A DNA stretch of 19,780 bases. It comes from Streptococcaceae bacterium (GTDB lineage Bacteria > Bacillota > Bacilli > Lactobacillales > Streptococcaceae). Below the pieces are notes generated by a model. That model made no database searches, was not told where the DNA came from, and saw only the letters and a program-made list of their open reading frames with translations. The stretch is from the NCBI GenBank assembly GCA_031270215.1, contig JAISYB010000052.1, positions 1 through 19,780 of the forward strand, written 5' to 3'. Positions 13,548 through 19,780 of the stretch are shown here, piece by piece (positions within the stretch are counted from its first letter, which is position 1; the number at the start of each line of letters is the position of its first letter). The position numbers were made by a program, and so were the translations under genes.

Positions 13548-14420
13548 ATGAGTTTTCAGATATTAACAGATACAACCTGTGACTTACCCTTTTCATATTT
13601 TAGGGAGCATCAGGTTGATGTTTTGGGCATGATTGTGACTATTGATCAAAAGGAATATCATACTGCTCATGAAGGAGAATTAACACCAGAAAGATTGCTA
13701 GGATTGTTAGATGAGGGGAAGCTTGCAACGACCTCTCAGATTAACTTTTCTGAGTTTGAAGCAGCTTTTAGAAAATATGCCGAATTGGAAGAAGAAGTGC
13801 TTTATCTTTGTTTTTCATCAGGTCTTTCTGGAACTTTTCAGAGTGCCTTGATGGCAAGGGAAGTTGTTTTGGAGGATTTTCCAAGAGCTGAAATTAATAT
13901 TATTGATACACTTGCTGCGGCAACTGGGGAAGGCTTGCTGGTTGATTTGGCGGTTCGTCTTCGCGATGAAGGGTTAGAGGCAAATGTTGTGATTGAGCGG
14001 CTTAAGGCGGTCATTCCAAATGTTCGCTCATGGGTATTAGCTGATGATCTTTATCATCTGATGCGTGGTGGACGAGTGTCTAAAACTTCGGCATTTATTG
14101 GCACATTAGCTAATATCAAGCCAATTATTCATGTGACAAGAGATGGTCGATTGGAGCCGGTTGCTAAGGTTCGTGGTCAGAAAAAAGGCTTGAAATATCT
14201 TTTTGATGAAACAATCAAAGATTTAGCAGCTCCAGAGAGTCAAGCGATTTGGATAGGACATTCGGGAATTGAAGAGGTCGCATTAGAGATGAAGGACAAA
14301 ATCTTAGAGGTATTGCCGAATGCTACGGTCAATATCCTACCACTTGGCCCAACGATTGCTGCACATACAGGTCGCGGGACACTCGCTGTCTTTTCTGTCG
14401 GCTCAAAGGAAAGGGATTAG
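13548..14420 (+). CDS. DegV family protein (fatty-acid-binding, FakB-like)
   Basis: DegV proteins bind a fatty acid between two domains; FakB members present it to the FakA kinase for incorporation into phospholipid. The 290-aa product has the family signatures: N-terminal FQILTDTTCDLPFSYF, LTTSQI-type text (KLATTSQINFSEF), SSGLSGTFQSA, DTLAAATGEG, the LMRGGRVSKTSAFIGTLANI lid region, PIIHVTRDGRLEPVAKVRGQ, IGHSG and GPTIAAHTGRGTLAVFSVG (the C-terminal HTGxG). The ATG at 13548 is chosen for a strong AAGGAGG five bases upstream; the longer frame from 13491 would start in the -10 box and run through the att repeat. It is single-cistron, convergent with the transporter operon. Confidence 0.92.
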   Translation: MSFQILTDTTCDLPFSYFREHQVDVLGMIVTIDQKEYHTAHEGELTPERLLGLLDEGKLATTSQINFSEFEAAFRKYAELEEEVLYLCFSSGLSGTFQSALMAREVVLEDFPRAEINIIDTLAAATGEGLLVDLAVRLRDEGLEANVVIERLKAVIPNVRSWVLADDLYHLMRGGRVSKTSAFIGTLANIKPIIHVTRDGRLEPVAKVRGQKKGLKYLFDETIKDLAAPESQAIWIGHSGIEEVALEMKDKILEVLPNATVNILPLGPTIAAHTGRGTLAVFSVGSKERD

Positions 14421-14442
14421 CTCAGGTCCATATATTACAAAC

Positions 14443-14482
14443 AAAAAAACAAGGTGGACATTTTATTCCAACCTTGTTTTTT
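14443..14482. terminator. Bidirectional terminator between degV and the transporter operon
   Basis: AAAAAACAAGGT (14444-14455) pairs with ACCTTGTTTTTT (14471-14482), with runs of A and T on the two sides. It can serve both the rightward degV and the leftward ABC operon. Confidence 0.88.
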
Positions 14483-14512
14483 ATATCCGTAGTTTTTCGA
14501 GCAAAGAGAAGA

Positions 14513-15253
14513 TTATTTGATAAATCTTTGTAGGAATGCGCGAGTTCTTTCTTCCTGAGGATTTAAAAAGAGCTGCTCTGGTGTGCCTTCTTCGGCAATG
14601 ACACCGTCGTTCATAAAGATGACACGATCTGAAACATCTCTGGCAAACGCCATTTCGTGAGTTACGATAACCATTGTTAGCCCAGATTTTGCTAGGTCAT
14701 TGATTGTTTTTAGAACCTCGCCGACCATCTCGGGATCAAGGGCGCTAGTCGGTTCATCAAATAATAAAACATCAGGATTCATGGAAAGTGCGCGAGCAAT
14801 CGCAACGCGTTGTTTTTGTCCGCCGGAGAGCTGATTGGGCTTTGCCTTGATGAATTCCGCCATGCCGACCTTTTCTAAGTTTTTGATTGCTATTTTCTCA
14901 GCCTCTGCTTTATCCCGCTTTAAAACTGTAATTTGACCAGTCGTGACATTGTCTAGGACGTTTAAGTTATTGAATAAATTAAAGCTTTGGAAGACCATGC
15001 CGAGATGTGTTCGATATTTCGCTAAATTATATCCTTTGGTCAGAACATTTTCACCACGATAAATAATCTCGCCCGATGTTGGAATTTCCAGCAGGTTGAT
15101 TGAGCGGAGCAGGGTTGATTTACCGGAGCCAGATGAACCGATAATCGAAATGACTTCGCCCTGATTGATTTTTAGGTGAATATCCCTTAGCACTTCATTG
15201 GTGCCAAATGTTTTTTTCAAATGGTCTATTTCTAGAATTGTATGCTCAGACAT
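14513..15253 (-). CDS. Amino-acid ABC transporter ATP-binding protein (GlnQ/PAAT family)
   Basis: The 246-aa ATPase has Walker A GSSGSGKSTLLRS, Q-loop GMVFQSFNLF, signature LSGGQKQRVAIARAL, Walker B VLLFDEPTSALDPE and H-loop VIVTHEM. It powers polar amino-acid uptake with the receptor-permease encoded just upstream. Its ATG directly follows the TAA of that gene, and the ribosome site (GAGGTGG) sits in the last codons of the upstream gene, so the two are translationally coupled. Substrate specificity is set by the receptor, not by this subunit. Confidence 0.93.
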   Translation of the reverse strand: MSEHTILEIDHLKKTFGTNEVLRDIHLKINQGEVISIIGSSGSGKSTLLRSINLLEIPTSGEIIYRGENVLTKGYNLAKYRTHLGMVFQSFNLFNNLNVLDNVTTGQITVLKRDKAEAEKIAIKNLEKVGMAEFIKAKPNQLSGGQKQRVAIARALSMNPDVLLFDEPTSALDPEMVGEVLKTINDLAKSGLTMVIVTHEMAFARDVSDRVIFMNDGVIAEEGTPEQLFLNPQEERTRAFLQRFIK

Positions 15254-16807
15254 TTAGTCCACCTCGCTAACTTTTTTGATTTCATAGCTACTTGGGCCGT
15301 CCATTTTACGTTCAATCAAGCGCAAGGCGCGTGTTACGGTAAAGGTTAGGACGAAGTAGATTGCGCAGATAATCGTAAATGTTTGGAAGTATAGATAGTT
15401 TTGCTGGGCAACAGTATTTCCTTGGAAATAAAGCTCTGCAACCGAGATGACATTTAAGACGGATGTATCCTTGATATTGATGACAAACTCGTTGCCGGTT
15501 GCCGGTAGGATATTACGTAAAACCTGCGGTAGAATGATTTTACGCATAGTTTGAGTATGGGTCATGCCGATTGCTTGTGCTGCTTCAAACTGTCCTCTAT
15601 CAACGGCGAAGATTCCGCCACGGACGATTTCAGACATATAAGCACCAGTGTTGATTGACACAATCAAAAGTGCTGCAAAGGTTCGATCCATATTGATACC
15701 AAATGCTTGAGCGGCGCCATAATAAAGCACCATAGCTTGAACAATCATCGGAGTTCCTCGGAATACTTCGATATAAATATTGACAATCCAGCCAAAGACC
15801 TTTTGTGCTGCCCTAGTAACCTTATTGGTAGCTTTTGGTGTTGTTCTAAAGACACCGATCAGTAAGCCGATAGCAGTACCTATTACTGTTCCAATGAGCG
15901 AGATGAATAGTGTCATACCTGCGGCGGTAATGAATTGCCCGCCATTTGCCTTGGCGATAGAGATGGTTTGTGCCCAAAAGCTTTGTTCTTTCTCAGGGGC
16001 TGGCTGCCAGTCAATCACACGATCCATTAAGGCTTGTTGCTTATTTTCAGAGAATGTTGCTAAAAAGTCGTTGACAGTATTAATCCGCATATCTCCCTTG
16101 CGCATTCCAACAGCGATTGCGGTATCATCAGGCGAGGTTTTAAAGCCGTGATTATCCTTGAAGTCAATCATTTTAAACTTAGAGTTTGCCTTTTCGGCAG
16201 TCACTCCTTCGGGGCGCTCAGCAACATAGCCGTCAATCACGCCGGACTGCAAAGCAACACGCATTGCCGAGAAATCACTGCTGGCTTTTTGTTTTTTAAC
16301 ATTTGGAATTTGGTCAATCACCGTATAGTGAAAGGTTCCAAGCTGTGCGGTGATTTTTGCGTCTTTAAAATCGTTTAGACTTTTTGCGTTCTTGTATTTG
16401 CCATCTTTATTAGTGACGATGACAAGGTGTGAGGTGTAGTAGTTATTAGAGAAGTTAATGCTTTGTTTGCGTTCCTCCGTTGGACTCATGCCGGCAACGA
16501 TAGCATCAAGCTTCTTAGAGGTTAATGCTGGAAGTAAACCATCCCATTTGGTTTTGACAATAACGAGCTTTTTCCCCAGCTTTTCGGCAATTTGTTTTGA
16601 TACTTGAACGTCATAGCCGTTGGCATATTGATTGCTACCTTCTATTTGAACAGCGCCATTGCTATTGGTGTCCTGTGTCCAGTTAAACGGTGGATAACCT
16701 GCCTCCATACCGACCTTGAAGGTGTCAGTATCGGCAAAAGCGGCCGGTGCACTCAGTAAGCTTATGATAAAGATAAATAAGCTTAGTATTCCCAATTTCT
16801 TTTTCAT
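15254..16807 (-). CDS. Amino-acid ABC transporter substrate-binding/permease fusion protein (GlnP-like)
   Basis: The 517-aa protein has a signal peptide (about 1-25, LSAPAAFA then DTDTF), one solute-binding domain (about 29-260: FKVGMEAGYPPFNW, the SBP_bac_3 motif KLDAIVAGMSPTEERKQSI, DGYVAERPEG) and a fused permease (about 280-505). The permease carries the EAA loop FEAAQAIGMTHTQTMRKIIL. The receptor-permease fusion is typical of Streptococcaceae. L. lactis GlnP has two receptor domains; this one has one. The ligand is probably a polar amino acid such as Gln, Glu or Arg, but I cannot decide which. Its ATG overlaps the proC stop (ATGA at 16804-16807), so it is the second gene of the proC operon. 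Confidence 0.93.
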   Translation of the reverse strand: MKKKLGILSLFIFIISLLSAPAAFADTDTFKVGMEAGYPPFNWTQDTNSNGAVQIEGSNQYANGYDVQVSKQIAEKLGKKLVIVKTKWDGLLPALTSKKLDAIVAGMSPTEERKQSINFSNNYYTSHLVIVTNKDGKYKNAKSLNDFKDAKITAQLGTFHYTVIDQIPNVKKQKASSDFSAMRVALQSGVIDGYVAERPEGVTAEKANSKFKMIDFKDNHGFKTSPDDTAIAVGMRKGDMRINTVNDFLATFSENKQQALMDRVIDWQPAPEKEQSFWAQTISIAKANGGQFITAAGMTLFISLIGTVIGTAIGLLIGVFRTTPKATNKVTRAAQKVFGWIVNIYIEVFRGTPMIVQAMVLYYGAAQAFGINMDRTFAALLIVSINTGAYMSEIVRGGIFAVDRGQFEAAQAIGMTHTQTMRKIILPQVLRNILPATGNEFVINIKDTSVLNVISVAELYFQGNTVAQQNYLYFQTFTIICAIYFVLTFTVTRALRLIERKMDGPSSYEIKKVSEVD

Positions 16808-17625
16808 GATAACTCCTTAGCAAGTGATAATTTTCGGTCTTTTTTGAAGGTCGCATCAATTGCTCGGCTAACGTTGCCAACAAAACCATCTGATTCTAAT
16901 GACAAAACGCCCTCAATTGTTGTACCGCCAGGGGAGGATACTTTGTCGATTAATTCCCAAGGAGATTCCCCAGTTTGATTAACCAATTTAGCGCTACCTA
17001 AGAGCATTTCAGCGGCAATTTTTGTTGCAAGTTCTTTAGACAAGCCGTGTTTCACGCTACTTCTAGCTAATGCATCAATAAATAAATAGGCAAATGCTGG
17101 TGCGCTACCAGCTAATGCGGTAAAGATTGAAAAATCTTTTTCTTCAATTAAGTAGACAGAACCGATGCTTTCAAAAATGGATTTGACAATAGCAATTTGT
17201 TCAGGAGTTGTTGCTTGGTTAGCGGTAATTCCTGTGACTGATGCACCAACAGCTGCGTTGACATTTGGCATTACTCTAACTATCGATTGCTGAGAATGCT
17301 TGACTGCCTTTTCAAGCTCGGCGATTGTTTTACCGGCAGCGATTGAGATCAATAAAACTTCCTTTTCCCTGAGGGTTTCACGGATTTCACGGATAATATC
17401 ATGAATGAGATAAGGCTTGACAGCTAAAATTACTACGTCAACGTTTTTGACCAGATTTTCATGTGGAAAGGCAGAGGTCAGCTGATGCGTTTGTGCATCT
17501 GCTTCAGTTTCTTCTAGCGTGGGGCCGGAGATAAAAATATCCTCCCTAGTAACAACCCCAGTAGTAATTAAACCATTGATAATTGCGCCGCCCATGTTGC
17601 CGTAGCCGATAAAACCAATTTTCAT
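16804..17625 (-). CDS. proC: Pyrroline-5-carboxylate reductase ProC
   Basis: ProC reduces pyrroline-5-carboxylate to proline with NAD(P)H in the cytosol. The 273-aa length is normal. The N-terminal Rossmann motif is KIGFIGYGNMGGAIINGL, a helix-strand ILAVKPYLI follows, SIAAGKTI and RVMPNVNAAVGASVTG mark the central region, and the C-terminal dimer domain carries the ProC signature VSSPGGTTIEGVLSLES. The ATG at 17625 (MKIGFIG) is 8 bases from AAAGGAG; the TTG at 17631 is too close to it. It is the first gene of a three-gene operon with an amino-acid importer, suggesting that the imported amino acid or its breakdown product may feed proline synthesis (inference). Confidence 0.93.
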   Translation of the reverse strand: MKIGFIGYGNMGGAIINGLITTGVVTREDIFISGPTLEETEADAQTHQLTSAFPHENLVKNVDVVILAVKPYLIHDIIREIRETLREKEVLLISIAAGKTIAELEKAVKHSQQSIVRVMPNVNAAVGASVTGITANQATTPEQIAIVKSIFESIGSVYLIEEKDFSIFTALAGSAPAFAYLFIDALARSSVKHGLSKELATKIAAEMLLGSAKLVNQTGESPWELIDKVSSPGGTTIEGVLSLESDGFVGNVSRAIDATFKKDRKLSLAKELS

Positions 17626-17675
17626 AATCAATGCTCCTTTATTAAGTAAACTCTTGGTTGATTTTGCTAATTTTC

Positions 17676-17684
17676 ATTATAACA
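17676..17684 (-). promoter_or_regulatory. Extended -10 promoter of the proC operon
   Basis: On the minus strand, TGT-TATAAT is a perfect -10 with a TGn extension, about 50 bases before the proC ATG. The -35 is poor. Confidence 0.6.
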
Positions 17685-17737
17685 AAGCGCAGTTGATATT
17701 GTTATGATTAGGAACAATATTTATCCTTATTTTTTAA

Positions 17738-17754
17738 TTCACAGCTTTTGTGAA
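17738..17754. promoter_or_regulatory. 17-bp palindrome in the proC-guaB intergenic region
   Basis: TTCACA-GCTTT-TGTGAA is a perfect 6-bp inverted repeat with a 5-bp spacer, between the two divergent promoters. It is a possible operator. The remaining DNA of 17632-17934 is AT-rich with no ORF. Confidence 0.3.
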
Positions 17755-17876
17755 AATGCTAATTTTGATTAAAACGGAGTAAAATATTCGTTTATATTTC
17801 AGATTATATCATTTAATATATATGTATTATGAAAATATCTTTCGGATAGAAACGTTGATTTATAAGGCTTTTTAGC

Positions 17877-17905
17877 TTGACAATATTAGCTTTTGAATAT
17901 ATGAT
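17877..17905 (+). promoter_or_regulatory. Promoter of guaB
   Basis: A consensus TTGACA (17877-17882) lies 17 bases before TATGAT (17900-17905). The leader is about 20 bases and carries AAGGAGAGG. I see no PurR-box-like CCGAACAAT sequence and no purine riboswitch. Confidence 0.75.
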
Positions 17906-17934
17906 GTAAAAAATAAATAACTAAGGAGAGGTCA

Positions 17935-19416
17935 ATGACAAATTTTGACAGTAAATTTTTGAAAAAAGGGTATACTTTTGATGACGTTTTATTAATTCCG
18001 GCAGCAAGCTCTGTTTTGCCTAATGAGGTTGATATGACGGTTCAACTTGCTAAAAATATTACATTAAATGTGCCAATGATTTCAGCTTCAATGGACACGG
18101 TCACAGATCATAAGATGGCGATTGCGATGGCGCGCCAAGGTGGTCTGGGTGTTATTCATAAAAACATGAGTATTTCGGAGCAAGCTGATGAAGTTAAAAA
18201 GGTCAAGCGCAGCGAGTCAGGCGTTATCTTGGATCCGTTTTTCTTAACGCCAACTCATACAGTCAGAGAAGCTGATGATTTGATGGCGAAATACCGGATT
18301 AGTGGTGTGCCAATTGTTGAAACGATGGATTCACGGAAGCTAGTTGGTATTTTGACAAATCGTGATTTGCGCTTTGTGACGGACTATTCAATTTTAATCA
18401 AAGACGTAATGACAAGTGACAATTTGGTAACGGCGCCTGTCGGTACTTCTTTAAAAGACGCTGAGAGTATCCTGCAACAGCATAAAATTGAAAAATTACC
18501 ATTAGTGGACGAAAATGGTCGTCTTTCTGGTTTAATCACAATTAAAGATATTGAAAAAGTGATTGAATTTCCAAATGCAGCTAAGGATGGGCATGGTCGT
18601 CTATTAGTTGCAGCAGCAGTTGGTGTGACGAGTGATACCTTTGAACGTGCGGAGGCATTGTTTACCGCAGGTGTTGATGCAATTGTAATTGACACAGCTC
18701 ACGGACACTCTGCGGGTGTTTTACGCAAGATTCAAGAAATCCGCAAAAAATTCCCGAAAGGAACCTTGATTGCAGGAAATGTTGCAACCGCAGCTGGCGC
18801 TAAGGCACTTTATGATGCGGGTGTTGATGTGGTTAAAGTTGGGATTGGACCGGGTTCAATTTGTACAACTCGTGTCGTTGCCGGTGTTGGTGTGCCGCAG
18901 ATTACAGCGATTTATGACGCAGCAAGCGTGGCACGTAAATACGGTAAAACGATTATTGCAGATGGTGGTATTCAGTACTCAGGCGATATTGTTAAGGCAC
19001 TAGCGGCAGGAGGCAATGCGGTCATGCTCGGTTCAATGTTGGCAGGGACAGATGAGTCACCAGGCGAATTTGAAATTTATCAAGGTCGTAGATTCAAAAC
19101 ATATCGTGGCATGGGCTCGTTAGGTGCGATGAAAAAAGGCTCCTCAGATCGTTACTTCCAAGGCGCTGTCAATGAAGCGAATAAATTAGTACCGGAGGGT
19201 ATTGAGGGACGTGTGGCATATAAAGGTTCAGTCGGAGATATTGTTTTTCAACTAATCGGTGGTTTAAAAGCAGGTATGGGATATGTTGGCGCACATAACC
19301 TCAACGACTTAATCGAGAACGCACAATTTATCGAAATGAGTGGCGCAGGGCTTAAGGAAAGCCACCCGCATGACGTTCAAATCACCAAGGAAGCACCAAA
19401 TTACTCTGTTCAATAA
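17935..19416 (+). CDS. guaB: IMP dehydrogenase GuaB
   Basis: GuaB oxidises IMP to XMP with NAD+, the committed step to guanine nucleotides. The 493-aa length is standard. The TIM barrel starts with GYTFDDVLLIPAASSVLP and is interrupted by a CBS-domain pair (about 95-215: IKDVMTSDNLVTAPVG, IEKLPLVDENGRLSGLITI). Next come the NAD/IMP loop VKVGIGPGSICTTRVVAGVG with catalytic Cys310, MLGSMLAGTDESPGE, and the mobile flap region YRGMGSLGAM and GVAYKGSVGD-like text (RVAYKGSVGDIVFQ). The start is fixed by AAGGAGAGG. It is transcribed alone, with its own promoter and terminator. Confidence 0.97.
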   Translation: MTNFDSKFLKKGYTFDDVLLIPAASSVLPNEVDMTVQLAKNITLNVPMISASMDTVTDHKMAIAMARQGGLGVIHKNMSISEQADEVKKVKRSESGVILDPFFLTPTHTVREADDLMAKYRISGVPIVETMDSRKLVGILTNRDLRFVTDYSILIKDVMTSDNLVTAPVGTSLKDAESILQQHKIEKLPLVDENGRLSGLITIKDIEKVIEFPNAAKDGHGRLLVAAAVGVTSDTFERAEALFTAGVDAIVIDTAHGHSAGVLRKIQEIRKKFPKGTLIAGNVATAAGAKALYDAGVDVVKVGIGPGSICTTRVVAGVGVPQITAIYDAASVARKYGKTIIADGGIQYSGDIVKALAAGGNAVMLGSMLAGTDESPGEFEIYQGRRFKTYRGMGSLGAMKKGSSDRYFQGAVNEANKLVPEGIEGRVAYKGSVGDIVFQLIGGLKAGMGYVGAHNLNDLIENAQFIEMSGAGLKESHPHDVQITKEAPNYSVQ

Positions 19417-19430
19417 ATATTTAGCTAAAA

Positions 19431-19473
19431 GCAAACATTCAGGCGTTATAATTTGCGTGAATGTTTGTTTTTT
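19431..19473 (+). terminator. Rho-independent terminator of guaB
   Basis: CAAACATTCA (19432-19441) pairs perfectly with TGAATGTTTG (19458-19467), followed by TTTTTT. Confidence 0.9.
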
Positions 19474-19615
19474 CATTTTTCGCGTAGCTGCTAACATGAT
19501 TTGGAGGTCGCATATTTTGCCAATTTACAAAATAAATTATGAAATGATCGTATAAAAAATGGTCGTAAGTGTCTAGAATTTAGTTAGAGGCGAAAAATCA
19601 ATAATATCAGGATTT

Positions 19616-19645
19616 AAGAGGACAAAGAAATTTGTTCTCTTTTTT
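19616..19645 (+). terminator. Terminator-like hairpin upstream of a small ORF
   Basis: AAGAG-G-ACAAA and TTTGT-T-CTCTT form an 11-bp stem (one G-T pair) with a GAAA tetraloop, followed by a T-run. No protein gene precedes it after the guaB terminator. It either ends a short unannotated transcript (about 19474-19615) or works as an attenuator for the small ORF at 19688. Confidence 0.7.
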
Positions 19646-19687
19646 CGATTGTTCAGATTTTAAAAAAAGAAAAGGAGTTGAATCTCA

Positions 19688-19771
19688 ATGAAAAAGAAGT
19701 TACGAAATTTATTTTTTCTTATTCTCATTATATTTGGCTTATCACTAATAATAGGCACCCTGTCATTTTGA
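19688..19771 (+). CDS. Small hydrophobic membrane peptide (27 aa)
   Basis: The ATG follows AAAAGGAG by about 10 bases. The peptide starts MKKKLRNLFFLILIIFG and ends GTLSF then TGA. It is a basic N-terminus plus a single membrane helix. It might be a genuine small membrane protein, or the start of a gene broken by a stop. I do not recognise a family; it does not resemble Fst/Ldr-type toxins in the features I know. Confidence 0.4.
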   Translation: MKKKLRNLFFLILIIFGLSLIIGTLSF

Positions 19772-19780
19772 CCTAGATTT

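Noticed and set aside
17632..17934. Purine riboswitch or T-box in the guaB/proC leaders
   Set aside because: Both leaders are short from the predicted promoters and show none of the conserved core sequences.

Overview
The window looks like chromosomal DNA from a low-GC Gram-positive of the order Lactobacillales, most likely Streptococcaceae (Lactococcus/Streptococcus-like). This rests on AT-rich composition, AGGAGG-type ribosome binding sites, extended -10 promoters, the rlmD/recX/mutY/ntdP cluster, an ABC importer with the solute receptor fused to the permease, and an EsaA-type type VII secretion (T7SSb) protein. The genus is inferred from protein style, not from a database match.

Region 1 (1-5066) is the edge of a T7SSb locus. 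It holds a 194-aa glycine-zipper protein that resembles the C-terminal toxin domain of LXG effectors but lacks the LXG domain. A polytopic membrane protein overlaps it and is the likely immunity partner. The membrane gene seems frameshifted near its 3' end, and about 470 bp of decayed coding sequence follows. Then comes a full-length esaA (GTG start, strong terminator). No other T7SS core gene is visible.

Region 2 (5168-12190) is housekeeping. rlmD is read leftward. Diverging from it are recX and mutY (8-bp overlap) and then ntdP (DUF402), which has its own extended -10 promoter and a terminator. A roughly 330-bp gap with a possible leftward small RNA separates ntdP from a small DUF4828-like protein. 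Divergent from that is a two-gene unit of a Gfo/Idh/MocA oxidoreductase and a YfmL-like DEAD-box helicase.

Region 3 (12204-13523) is a tRNA-Arg(CCT) gene with a good promoter and a structured 5' leader. An imperfect 21-bp copy of the tRNA 3' end lies about 1.1 kb downstream. Between the two copies are a large inverted repeat, the C-terminal remnant of an AgrC/ComD-type histidine kinase and the N-terminal remnant of a SAM methyltransferase. This is best read as a decayed integrated element with its two att sites.

Region 4 (13548-19473) contains a DegV-family lipid-binding protein. Convergent to it is a leftward operon of proC, an amino-acid ABC receptor-permease fusion and its ATPase, sharing a bidirectional terminator with degV. 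Divergent from proC is guaB, with a consensus promoter and terminator. The window ends with a terminator-like hairpin just ahead of a 27-codon hydrophobic ORF with a good ribosome binding site.
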